From NCBI RefSeq assembly GCF_003944705.1, contig NZ_RWIS01000016.1, positions 62,001 through 126,000 on the forward strand: a stretch of DNA of 64,000 bases, in the 5' to 3' direction. Positions 18,143 to 26,657 of this stretch are shown piece after piece. How positions within the stretch are numbered: the first letter of the stretch is position 1; each line of letters opens with the position of its first letter. The notes beneath the pieces are model-generated. The model ran no database searches and was not told where the DNA came from. It worked only from the letters and a program-made list of their open reading frames with translations. The stretch comes from Hymenobacter metallilatus (GTDB taxonomy: Bacteria; Bacteroidota; Bacteroidia; Cytophagales; Hymenobacteraceae). Both the position numbers and the translations under genes were made by a program.

Positions 18143-18676
18143 TTACTTCATTAGTGGCTTGTTTGTTAGGCGAAGCGTTAGGCCAGAATTAGAGCCCGCC
18201 GGCAGTTGGCTGCCCCTTTGGCTGCCATCTATGCTATTTTTCAGGTAGAGGAGCAGTCTTCGAGGATCTTCCAGATTTCCTTCGATCAACTTGGAGGACC
18301 TTCGTGGTACCATAGAGGATTTGGCTCGATATACTTCTACTGCGTTTCCTTCCCCAATGGCCCGGTGGCAAATGCCACGCATATAAAAGGCGTTGAATTC
18401 TCCTTCCGCAAAAATCAGCGGTGCATTCGCCGGTACTTTCCGTAATACGATTCCATGCTTCTCGTGCGTCTGAAAGCAATTATGCTGTTGCAGTGCTGTG
18501 GCCAGTGTTTCTTCATTCCCATCTATCACTGCTTGGCGCAGAAGTTTTGGGTAAAGAGCCTTTCCCTCTTCGGTGAACCGCATGCTAATGTAGAGTTGGC
18601 TGGTTTTGATGGCAGCCTCTACTTCGAGCAGCATGTAGTCTCTGGTTTTCTGGTCTAGATTATCGAACTGAAACAT
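18143..18676 (-). CDS. Conserved-looking protein of unknown function in the island
   Basis: 177 residues, no signal or membrane segment, no motif I recognise. The first 70 residues are helical and acidic (MFQFDNLDQKTRDYMLLEVE and AVIDGNEETLATALQQHN), followed by a beta-rich part with FAEGEFNAFYMRGICHRAI. It is convergent with the E2-E1-JAB gene (61 nt apart) and 90 nt downstream of the DUF2235 gene, probably in one transcript with it. It may be a regulatory or immunity partner of the phospholipase, which is inference from position only. Confidence 0.7.
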   Translation of the reverse strand: MFQFDNLDQKTRDYMLLEVEAAIKTSQLYISMRFTEEGKALYPKLLRQAVIDGNEETLATALQQHNCFQTHEKHGIVLRKVPANAPLIFAEGEFNAFYMRGICHRAIGEGNAVEVYRAKSSMVPRRSSKLIEGNLEDPRRLLLYLKNSIDGSQRGSQLPAGSNSGLTLRLTNKPLMK

Positions 18677-18765
18677 ATCGTTCCTAAAAAGCGTGGGCCC
18701 ACTAGCCGGATGTTGTGAGCAAAATGGAATGCTGGATTGAGAGGTATTCCCTACACTGGCGCAGG

Positions 18766-19809
18766 TTATGAAGCACTAACCGTTAGCCTTTCCAAGGCAG
18801 CTGCTACGTTGACGGGCTTGTAATCGGGTAGGGCTCTTATTCGCTGCAGTACACTCTCATCAATTGTTTCATTGCTGCCCTGACCGACACCGATTTCACG
18901 CACGTGCGTGCCCAGCAGCCGGTAGAGCCACGTCATGGAATTGCGCAGTTGGTCACCATACCACGGCTTGTAATACGCCAAAAAAGCTTCGTCGACCTCT
19001 AGGCCCAAAGCGGTAGCTTTTTCTTTAAGCCAATGCAAAGGAATATTAGCTAACCCATCTTTCTCATAGCCACCTCCTACGTTGGTATGTACGCCAGCGA
19101 ACCAGCGTTGCTCCAATACCTGTGAGGTTGTTACATGTTCCCACAGCGTTGGTCGAAACGTTTTTCGCTGCTCATCCACTGCCAACGCTTGGTAGGCGTG
19201 CTGGATGCAGGGGCTGAGGCTGGAATCGTGGAACATATAACGCCGACGATTGAAAAGATTGAACAGGTTCAACGGCAGGCCCAGGGCTCCTACAGTATCC
19301 CACACGCCAACAAAATGGATAGGAATGGGTTGGGCATGGTGCCTTGTTCTAAACGCAGCAATTTGGTGTTGCCACGCTTCCTGTGGGTCCCCTTTGGTGG
19401 GCCGCTGCCGATACAGACCGTACGCTTCCGGCACATAGAAGTCCTCCTGCTTGGGTAGCAAACCAATGTGCTGAATCAATCCGGCCAAGCTACGGACCGT
19501 GTAAGCCCCCCGGCTAAAGCCGAACAGAAATATCGCATCCCCGGGCTCATAGTTGTAGAGCAAAAACCGGTACGCTTCAACGACGTTTTTAGATAATCCC
19601 AGCCCTAAGCCGCCCCCAAGAAACCGGTCCAGTCCCCAATGATTGCCCACGCCCTCGTCGTAATAGGTTACTTGCACGGTGTTATCAGCGGTTAGCGGTT
19701 TGATTGACCGCACCATCTTCATCACGTTGGTAGGTTTGCGCTTGCGGTTATCCATGTTTTCGGCCCGATTCCAGGTGCCGTCACAAAGGACAATTAGGCG
19801 TTTTGACAT
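18766..19809 (-). CDS. DUF2235 phospholipase/alpha-beta hydrolase
   Basis: Start at the ATG at 19809, giving MSKRLIVLCDGTWN, the typical first strand of DUF2235. The nucleophile elbow GFSRGAYTVRSLAG follows a IFLFGFSRG strand, and FVGVWDTVGALG carries the next conserved Asp. The best-known relatives are Tle1-type type VI secretion lipases that attack phospholipids, but no secretion genes are nearby and there is no signal peptide. Sitting inside a protease/MBL/ubiquitin-like island, it could be a membrane-damaging effector. It is divergent from the gluzincin gene (about 220 nt) and followed by the unknown 177-residue gene. Confidence 0.88.
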   Translation of the reverse strand: MSKRLIVLCDGTWNRAENMDNRKRKPTNVMKMVRSIKPLTADNTVQVTYYDEGVGNHWGLDRFLGGGLGLGLSKNVVEAYRFLLYNYEPGDAIFLFGFSRGAYTVRSLAGLIQHIGLLPKQEDFYVPEAYGLYRQRPTKGDPQEAWQHQIAAFRTRHHAQPIPIHFVGVWDTVGALGLPLNLFNLFNRRRYMFHDSSLSPCIQHAYQALAVDEQRKTFRPTLWEHVTTSQVLEQRWFAGVHTNVGGGYEKDGLANIPLHWLKEKATALGLEVDEAFLAYYKPWYGDQLRNSMTWLYRLLGTHVREIGVGQGSNETIDESVLQRIRALPDYKPVNVAAALERLTVSAS

Positions 19810-20028
19810 GAGATGTAAGATTGGAGCCAGCAAACTTGGAAAAGGCGTGTAGCAAGCTGCAAGTGAAGATTAGTTAAAATTATTGTGCAAAGCTGCATAT
19901 TACCTTTTCATTGCAGCTGGGTGCCAGTTGGCCACTTTGGCGCTTGGCGCCCTGAGAATATTACTGCCAGCACACTCCAATCACTTCGAATAGCGCTTGG
20001 CAATGGCCATATAAACAGCTTTTAATCA

Positions 20029-22080
20029 ATGTCTTTACCAATCCAACATCGCCCGCGCATCGCGGAACCTGGGCACCGAAGTTTACGGGCGTACAGCTTC
20101 GATCCTTCGTTGTCTCTGCGCTTGGACACAGTGGCCATAAACCGACTTACCTATCAGGTGGATTGGGAATCTGTGACACCGGGACCGGTGGGTGAGTACC
20201 TGGAGGTATTGGACTACGATCCTACCGTGCGACGGTTCTATTTACCGGTCGATCTAAACGACCGGAACTTGCTCGCTCAACACGGGTTAGAGCCCAGCGA
20301 AAGCAATCCGCAGTTTCACCAGCAAATGGTGTACGCGGTGGCCATGACAACAATTAAAAATTTTGAAAAGGCTCTTGGCCGTAAAATTCAGTGGTCCCCG
20401 CGGCGCACGCTTGATGGCCCCGGGTACGAAGAGTATGTGGCGCAACTGCGCATTTACCCGCACGCGATGCGAGATGCCAATGCGTACTACAGTCCTTTAA
20501 AGAAGGCTATTCTTTTCGGGTACTTTTCCTCCACCCCTGCGGATGATACCCAGCAAATGCCCGATTCACTGGTTTTTACCTGTCTGAGCCATGACATCAT
20601 CGCCCACGAGGTGACGCACGCCATTCTCGACGGCATCTACACGCATTACAACGAGCCAACCAACCCCGATGTGCTAGCTTTTCACGAAGCTTTCGCGGAC
20701 ATCGTAGCCCTGTTTCAGCACTTTACTTTTCCGGAGGTGCTCAAACACCAGATTGCTCGCACGAGGGGTGATTTATCCGCGCAGAACTTACTGGGTGAAT
20801 TGGCACAACAGTTTGGTACGGCTATCGGCGGCTACGGCAGCTTGCGCGACGCCATTGGACGCCAGGACCCCAATACCCAGCAGTGGCGGCCTTTGGAGCC
20901 TAACAGTGACGAATATCGGCAGCAAACCGAGCCGCATGCCCGCGGCAGCATCCTGGTAGCAGCAGTTTTTGAAGCCTTTACCTCGATTTATAAGGTGCGG
21001 ATCGCGGACCTGTTGCGCATCGCCTCGGGCGGCAGCGGCATCTTAGCCCAGGGCGAACTGCATCCGGATTTGGTCAACCGCCTAGCGGATGAAGCGGCTA
21101 AGGCTGCGAATCATGTGCTGGGCATGTGCATCCGGGCACTTGATTATTGTCCGCCCGTAGACATCACTTTCGGTGATTACCTGCGAGCCATCATCACGGC
21201 TGACGTTGACTCCGTACGGGACGACCGGTATGAATACAGGCTGGCTTTTATTGATGCTTTCCGTCGACGGGGCATTTATCCGCAGGGCATCAAGACGCTG
21301 AGCGTGGAAAGCCTGCGTTTACCCGGAATAGGAACTATTGCGGAGTACAATTCAGATTCAGCTTCTCAGAAGGTGTTGACGAAACTCATCGGACGACTGC
21401 GGGAATACGCGATAGGAATCAAGTACGAAAACGACCGGGCTAAGATAGATGCCTTCACCCGAAATTTTATTGGTAAGCTGCGGAAGGAAGAGACGGGAGA
21501 AACGGAGGGGATTCACCAGTATATCAGTGAGCAATTTGCCACTTCTAAGGAGTTTACCAGCTTTACCGGAATAGCCTTTGTGTTGGCTGACTCGCTTCAC
21601 GCAGCTGTCGTCCACCAAACTACCTATTCGTCACGCCCCTCTTTTCAAGTTCAAAACCTGCGGCTAGTCAGCCGATCCGGACCAGATGGTTTACAAATTA
21701 ACCATGTTGTTTTTTGCCTGGTGCAGCGTAGCGGCGTTGTATTTAGAGAGGGTAAAGTGGTAGGACATTACAATTTGAAAGAAGGCATCCGCACCAATCC
21801 GGGCGACACGGAGCAGCGGATGGAGTTCCGCGGGGGCTGCACGCTTATTCTGGATCTGGACACGCTCAGTCTAAAGTACGTGGTGAACCGGCCTTTGCTC
21901 AACATGCAGGTGTGGGAGCAATCGGGAGGTGAAATAGCCGTGCTCGACACAACCCGGGCTGAGCGGCAGTACCGCTATACGCGCCAAGGGCAGCACCACC
22001 ACCACAATGCCTATACCCAGTACTTCGGCCAGCAAGTGCAGCACCTGAGCGAGCCGTTTGCCTTCTTGCACCAACACTAG
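20029..22080 (+). CDS. Gluzincin metalloprotease (M4-like), cytoplasmic
   Basis: 683 residues without a signal peptide. The zinc site is clear: HEVTH at 193-197 and the downstream third ligand in HEAFAD (Glu220), spaced as in gluzincins of the thermolysin/M36 type. The first 190 residues hold a prodomain-like beta-rich part (YSFDPSLSLRLDTVAINRLTY); the C-terminal 200 residues are a separate beta-rich domain. Most M4 relatives are secreted, so an intracellular one is unusual. It is the first gene of a plus-strand operon with two MBL proteins (8 nt to MBL2). The combination suggests a proteolytic switch in a conflict system. Confidence 0.88.
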   Translation: MSLPIQHRPRIAEPGHRSLRAYSFDPSLSLRLDTVAINRLTYQVDWESVTPGPVGEYLEVLDYDPTVRRFYLPVDLNDRNLLAQHGLEPSESNPQFHQQMVYAVAMTTIKNFEKALGRKIQWSPRRTLDGPGYEEYVAQLRIYPHAMRDANAYYSPLKKAILFGYFSSTPADDTQQMPDSLVFTCLSHDIIAHEVTHAILDGIYTHYNEPTNPDVLAFHEAFADIVALFQHFTFPEVLKHQIARTRGDLSAQNLLGELAQQFGTAIGGYGSLRDAIGRQDPNTQQWRPLEPNSDEYRQQTEPHARGSILVAAVFEAFTSIYKVRIADLLRIASGGSGILAQGELHPDLVNRLADEAAKAANHVLGMCIRALDYCPPVDITFGDYLRAIITADVDSVRDDRYEYRLAFIDAFRRRGIYPQGIKTLSVESLRLPGIGTIAEYNSDSASQKVLTKLIGRLREYAIGIKYENDRAKIDAFTRNFIGKLRKEETGETEGIHQYISEQFATSKEFTSFTGIAFVLADSLHAAVVHQTTYSSRPSFQVQNLRLVSRSGPDGLQINHVVFCLVQRSGVVFREGKVVGHYNLKEGIRTNPGDTEQRMEFRGGCTLILDLDTLSLKYVVNRPLLNMQVWEQSGGEIAVLDTTRAERQYRYTRQGQHHHHNAYTQYFGQQVQHLSEPFAFLHQH

Positions 22081-22088
22081 CCGTCGGC

Positions 22089-23636
22089 ATGGAACATAAT
22101 AGAAACACTACTGCTCTAGAAGGGGCATCCATGTCGCCAGCCGTGCCCACTACCCGGGTTGACGTGCGCATGTACTGTCTGGGTACAGGCGATTGCTTCG
22201 TGCTCAAATTCTTTGCGCAGGAGGAATTGCAATTCACCATGCTGATTGACTGCGGAAGTTGTATGGGCACGCGGGCCGACTTTTTACCCTACATCGAAAA
22301 CCTAGTTGACTACGTCGAAGGCAAGCTGGACTTGCTGGTCATTACTCACGAACACCAAGACCATGTCAATGGGTTTGACAAGTGCCTAGAGGAGTTTGAG
22401 CAACTTGAAATTGGGGAGGCTTGGTTTGCGTGGACTGAGGATCCTGATGACCCACAAGGACGGGCCCAAGACCTGCTCCAGAAAAGACAAAAAATGCGCC
22501 TGGGTCTCCGAAATGCCATCACCCAGCTGCATACGAACAGAGGTGCCATTCACGCCGAGCAAACCAATCTGAAAGCCAATGAGCAGGCACTGTTGGCTCT
22601 AGATGCTTTTCTTGATGGGATGGACACGCTCGGAGCCGTGAATTTAGACGAAGCGCTGCCTGCTGCGGGGGGCCTGGCCGGGATGCGAAAAATCAAGCAA
22701 CTGCTGAAAAACAAGCAAGTGCGTACCCGCTACCTACTGCCCGGAGCTTCGCTTCCCATGCCCCAGGTGCCTGGCGTCCGGTTTCATGTATTGGGCCCGC
22801 CACTAGACAAGGCGCATATTTTTGCCGATGGCAAAGAGGGCCGCGATACGCACCCTCGCCACACCACTCCAGGGGAAGGTATTCTGGCGATGAACAGCTT
22901 TCTTACTATTGATGGAGATATCTCTCCAGGCGACCTACCATTCTCGGATAAGTATGCTGTGGGGGCTCAGGGACTCGTCCAATCGGAACTCGATCACTCA
23001 CCCGCCGAGAGCGCAGTGTACTTGAGCCAGGCCCGAGACTTGTTTGACCGTTACGCGGCCTTCGACAATAAGTGGCGGGATATTGAGCAGGAATGGCTAT
23101 ACACGGCTGGTTCATTGGCCATTCGACTGGACTCTCACATCAACAACACCAGTTTGGCCTTGGCCATTGAGATCGGAACAGGTGGCCCCGTACTGCTGTT
23201 GCCCGGTGATGCTGAGTACGCCAACTGGGAGAGCTGGCACCTGATTGAGAAATGGAATGGCACAGGCCCCAATCCTAAACATTTCGTGACGGACTTACTG
23301 AGCCGTACCGTTTTTTACAAGGTCTCACACCATCTAAGCTTCAACGGCACTCCATTGGACAAAGGCATTCAGTTACTGAACAACCCGGATTTGGCGGTCA
23401 TGGTCCCCCTGGATCTACGACGTATCTCATCCCGTTGGCGAACTACGATGCCTAATTACCGCTTGCTTCGAGACTTGATGGAACGCAGCCAGGGTAAATG
23501 TATTATTATGGACGAAATTGAAATCATTCCGCGCCCCTCCGCGCAATATGATTTGACAACCCTTGGCGAAGCCCGGTATAGAGTCATCACCAAGGATGGT
23601 CAAACGCTAGCCAAGCAATACACTGTATTTGTATAG
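22089..23636 (+). CDS. Metallo-beta-lactamase fold protein (MBL2) in gluzincin operon
   Basis: 515 residues from 22089; a second ATG at 22131 (MSPAVPTTRVDVRMYCLGTGDCF) gives a tighter N-terminus. The metal motif HEHQDH is at 87-92 of the longer form, LLLPGDAEYANW holds the next ligand and KVSHHLSFNG the last. Between residues about 120 and 260 there is a helical insertion (LLQKRQKMRLGLRNAITQLH) not found in small MBL enzymes, which may form a coiled coil. It starts 8 nt after the protease gene. ComEC-like MBL proteins are found in many conflict systems, where they may cleave nucleic acid or cyclic nucleotides. Confidence 0.88.
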   Translation: MEHNRNTTALEGASMSPAVPTTRVDVRMYCLGTGDCFVLKFFAQEELQFTMLIDCGSCMGTRADFLPYIENLVDYVEGKLDLLVITHEHQDHVNGFDKCLEEFEQLEIGEAWFAWTEDPDDPQGRAQDLLQKRQKMRLGLRNAITQLHTNRGAIHAEQTNLKANEQALLALDAFLDGMDTLGAVNLDEALPAAGGLAGMRKIKQLLKNKQVRTRYLLPGASLPMPQVPGVRFHVLGPPLDKAHIFADGKEGRDTHPRHTTPGEGILAMNSFLTIDGDISPGDLPFSDKYAVGAQGLVQSELDHSPAESAVYLSQARDLFDRYAAFDNKWRDIEQEWLYTAGSLAIRLDSHINNTSLALAIEIGTGGPVLLLPGDAEYANWESWHLIEKWNGTGPNPKHFVTDLLSRTVFYKVSHHLSFNGTPLDKGIQLLNNPDLAVMVPLDLRRISSRWRTTMPNYRLLRDLMERSQGKCIIMDEIEIIPRPSAQYDLTTLGEARYRVITKDGQTLAKQYTVFV

Positions 23637-23743
23637 AGAATGGGGGGCTTAGCGTGCAATGTTACCATCCTAAGCAAAAGACTACTTTAGTAAAACTTGA
23701 AATAACCTTTTTCTTAAAACAAAGCTCACTTCCCTTTCCTTTC

Positions 23744-24757
23744 ATGGAGATTATCCATTTTCTTAACGTGCTTGAGGGCGATTGTAATATAATACAGCAC
23801 AACTCAGGTCGAACTACAGTAATTGATGTCAGCAATGCTTATAATCTGGTGGATACACCAGAAGAAAAAGCAGTAAAAGCCTCGAAAGAAAGAGAGGAAC
23901 GGCGTACTCGAACTTCTGTCCCATCCGGAAAAACCAACTACTATCAGAAGCTGAGCCCCGATAACCCCGTTGATTATATAAAAGGGTTAGGTGTTAAGCA
24001 GATTTGGCGCTTCATCGTGACTCACCCAGATATGGACCATTTGGATGGTATCCGGGATTTGTACCAGGAGTTCTCAATTCCTAATACGTGGGACACAGAC
24101 AATGATAAATATTGTGACGAGAACGGCTTTGGCGGAGGCTACAACAAGGAAGACTGGAAATTTTATCAAGAAGTACGTCATGGCCGATATTCGGCCACAC
24201 GTCGCTTATCCCTGCTAGCCAATCACCAAGCCGATTTTTGGAACCAGGATAACGTTAAAATACTGTGTCCAACCGCAGCGTTGGTTAAAGAAGCGAACGA
24301 CAAGAAGGATTATAATGAGTCTTCTTACGTGCTGCTATTCACCCCTCCTAAAGCAGGGGGAGGGCATTGGAAAATTCTGTTCGCTGGCGACACGCACGAT
24401 GCAGCTTGGGACTACATTCTTACCACTTATCAGACTGAAGTAAGCAACGTGGATGTCCTCTTTGCCCCGCATCACGGCCGAGATTCTGGGCGGAACTATG
24501 ATTTTCTAAAAACATTAAAGCCCAGACTTACGCTTTTGGGTAATGCCAGCAGCAAGCACCTAGCGTATACGAGCTATCCTAAAGTTAGAATCACGAACAA
24601 TCAAGCAGGCTTCGTAGTGCTGAAAGTGACTGACTCAGGCATTGAGGTATATGTTAAACACTATGACTTTGCTCGAGACTTTCGCCACAAACGCGGCTGG
24701 AGTGTTCCTGTATTCTACAATACTTTGAACGCTTGGCACCTGATAACTTTCAGGTAG
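23744..24757 (+). CDS. Metallo-beta-lactamase fold protein (MBL3), ComEC-like
   Basis: Start at the ATG at 23744 (MEIIHFLNVLEGDCNIIQH), 107 nt after MBL2; an upstream extension of the frame contains no plausible start signal. The metal motif is HPDMDH at 94-99, the second ligand set is in LFAGDTHDAAW and the final one in FAPHHGRDSG. About 337 residues with a charged insertion (EEKAVKASKEREERRTRTS) near residue 50. Its base composition is noticeably more AT-rich than the neighbouring genes, suggesting later acquisition. It is the last gene of the island. Confidence 0.87.
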   Translation: MEIIHFLNVLEGDCNIIQHNSGRTTVIDVSNAYNLVDTPEEKAVKASKEREERRTRTSVPSGKTNYYQKLSPDNPVDYIKGLGVKQIWRFIVTHPDMDHLDGIRDLYQEFSIPNTWDTDNDKYCDENGFGGGYNKEDWKFYQEVRHGRYSATRRLSLLANHQADFWNQDNVKILCPTAALVKEANDKKDYNESSYVLLFTPPKAGGGHWKILFAGDTHDAAWDYILTTYQTEVSNVDVLFAPHHGRDSGRNYDFLKTLKPRLTLLGNASSKHLAYTSYPKVRITNNQAGFVVLKVTDSGIEVYVKHYDFARDFRHKRGWSVPVFYNTLNAWHLITFR

Positions 24758-24803
24758 ACAGGCCGCCATTTAACAATAAGGCAATGAGAATGTCAGTAAA
24801 AGC

Positions 24804-24830
24804 GAGATGGTCTAGCTAAAACGGACAGGA
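24804..24830 (+). repeat. Relict IS3-family terminal inverted repeat
   Basis: GAGATGGTCTAGCTAAAACG and the following bases closely match the left end of the intact IS3 element at 52478-53752 (GAGGTGGTCTAGCTAAGCCG). No transposase is near, so this is a lone end left by an old insertion or excision directly after the last island gene. Confidence 0.6.
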
Positions 24831-24862
24831 CGAAGTCTACGTTTACTTAATCCGAAGGTGTA

Positions 24863-25714
24863 TTAGGAAGCACTAGCACAAGAACAAAAATTCCCGCTAA
24901 GCGTACAGTACCTGCCTTTCATTCTACAGCCGCACCACGGCAAGCAGCCCGGTGACCCCACCCTGGTAGAAAGGCACCACCCCGCCCGGTCCTGCAAGCC
25001 CCGCAGCAGCAGGCGTTGGACCGTTGGATACACCCAGTACGCCAGCTCTGTAGACGCCAGGCCTACCCCCGCCCCCGCGACGACGTCCGACAGCCAGTGC
25101 TTGCCGTTGATTAGGCGCAGGGCCGCGACGCTGGTGGCCACGGTGTAGCCACTCACCCGGTACCAGCCGCTGCGCGCCCCGTACTCGCGGTCCAACAGCC
25201 GGGCGGCCGAAAACGCCGCGCTGGCGTGCTGGCTCGGGAACGAGCTGTAGTCACCGCCGCCGTAGGGACGCTCCACCCGCGTCAGGCGCTTGAGGTTGCT
25301 GGTGAGCGTGTTGTTGATGGTGTAGGTCAGGGCAAACAGCAACGCTTGGTTCACCGTGCTGTGCTCGCCCCGCACGCCGGCCAGGCTGAGTCCCAGGGCC
25401 GCGACGGCCGGCACATGGCGCAGCTGGTCGTCCAGGGTGGTGCGCACGGCCGGCATATGCTCACCCAACTCCTCGCGCACCGCCCAATCGGTCCTGGACT
25501 CCAGCGTGTGGTGGGTCGTGAGGGCCCCGGCTCCCACCAACAGCCCTGGCACCAGCACGCGCCGGAGCGGCGACGGCCAGGCCTCTGCCTCCAGGCGCCG
25601 GCCCACGGAATCAGGCGCAGCAGGGGAATGCAACACCTGCCCCGCGCCGGGCACCGGCGTCAGCAGGCAGACGGCCACGCCGACAGCGAGCCAGCAAAGA
25701 CGAACAGGGAGCAT
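24863..25714 (-). CDS. PAP2 family phosphatase with C-terminal frameshift
   Basis: Start at 25714 gives a signal peptide (MLPVRLCWLAVGVAVCLLTP). PAP2 motifs are present: KRLTRVERPYG (K-x6-RP), PSQHASAAFSAA (PSxH), and LRLINGKHWLSDVVAG (R-x5-H-x3-D). The family dephosphorylates lipid phosphates in the envelope. After about residue 240 the present frame turns into Cys-rich nonsense ending at 24863. One base over, the sequence reads GPGGVVPFYQGGVTGLLAVV and stops at 24924, exactly like a normal C-terminal beta strand. A one-base deletion near 24985-25005 (real or sequencing) is therefore likely. The catalytic part is intact. Confidence 0.85.
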   Translation of the reverse strand: MLPVRLCWLAVGVAVCLLTPVPGAGQVLHSPAAPDSVGRRLEAEAWPSPLRRVLVPGLLVGAGALTTHHTLESRTDWAVREELGEHMPAVRTTLDDQLRHVPAVAALGLSLAGVRGEHSTVNQALLFALTYTINNTLTSNLKRLTRVERPYGGGDYSSFPSQHASAAFSAARLLDREYGARSGWYRVSGYTVATSVAALRLINGKHWLSDVVAGAGVGLASTELAYWVYPTVQRLLLRGLQDRAGWCLSTRVGSPGCLPWCGCRMKGRYCTLSGNFCSCASAS

Positions 25715-25836
25715 ACAGTGGGGGGGGGCAACACCGGAAGATACACAAAGTAGTGGCACTGTTGGCCAAGGCAAGTTACGTTGTGCATCCGGTCCCTGCG
25801 TAGCGCATCCCCAAAAACCGCCCGGCGTATTTCGGC

Positions 25837-25935
25837 TTAGAAACCGCCGGCCTGGGTGTAGAGGATCCAGGCGCCGACCGCCGCGTAAAGGCCCAGTCGG
25901 AGCAGTTTTCGGGTCGGAGTATGATGTGCACACAT
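25837..25935 (-). CDS. Possible 32-residue membrane peptide
   Basis: A short frame from ATG at 25935 to TAA at 25837 encodes MCAHHTPTRKLLRLGLYAAV and then GAWILYTQAGGF. It looks like a cytoplasmic basic head plus one membrane helix. It is the only protein-like frame in the 455-nt gap between the PAP2 gene and the next lipoprotein gene; the rest of that gap shows nothing convincing. Confidence 0.3.
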   Translation of the reverse strand: MCAHHTPTRKLLRLGLYAAVGAWILYTQAGGF

Positions 25936-26169
25936 ACCCGCCTAACCAGAAAGGGAGCGGATGTAGTTCCCCTGGCGCACCGCAGCACGCAACACGCCCT
26001 CCACAACGAGCTGCCGCCGCTGGGGTTGCGCTTGGGCCCCGTAAAGCCACGGGCCGTGTAGCCGTGCCGGGCCGCGTGCTCGTGGCTGCCCTGCCGCGCG
26101 GTACTGCTGGACCGCTACAAGTTTCTGGCGTGCTGCACTGGTATGAAACGCTGACTCTTACGCCGGACT

Positions 26170-26556
26170 TCATCGGCCGGCAGGAACAGGATCCAGAATA
26201 AGCGCATCATAATTGCCGACGCTGTCCTGGGCGTAGAGCGTAAGCCGCTCCAGCTGTGCCCGCCTTGACAACCCCTGGCCCCGGTCGTTGCGCAGGCTGT
26301 CCAAGGAAAGTTGCCGGTGGCCACCCGGGGCAATGGTGCCCAACGCGGCCGCAAAGGCATCATTTACTTCCACTTGCGTGTGATAGTACGTCGCCCGGGT
26401 GGGATTATGGATCCGGATGGCCGTGCTGTCGAACGCAACCTGCAAGCGGAGGGCCAGGCTATGCGATCCCAGATTGCCACAGCCGGGCAGCAGCAGCGCG
26501 GCTGCCATACAAGCTGCCAGACCAATGAACCGATCAAAGGGCAGATACTTCTTCAT
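26170..26556 (-). CDS. Small lipoprotein of unknown function
   Basis: The long open frame begins at 26961 but only the part from the ATG at 26556 is protein-like: MKKYLPFDRFIGLAACMAAA, lipobox LLPGCGN, then a beta-rich region with RIHNPTRATYYHTQVEVNDA. About 128 residues. The sequence ahead of 26556 is a shadow of the DUF2279 gene. No family recognised. Confidence 0.65.
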   Translation of the reverse strand: MKKYLPFDRFIGLAACMAAALLLPGCGNLGSHSLALRLQVAFDSTAIRIHNPTRATYYHTQVEVNDAFAAALGTIAPGGHRQLSLDSLRNDRGQGLSRRAQLERLTLYAQDSVGNYDALILDPVPAGR

Positions 26557-26657
26557 GCCGTACGAGTTGAAAATGAGCAGTGCCCCGGTCAGTAGACGAA
26601 GGGGGAACTGGCGGTAGGAGAACACCCGGGAAGGGGCGCGAATCCGCCCGGGTAGCG

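Noticed and set aside
25356..26201. 281-codon plus-strand open frame
   Set aside because: It overlaps the PAP2 gene and its own sequence is Arg/Pro/Ser-rich without domain features.
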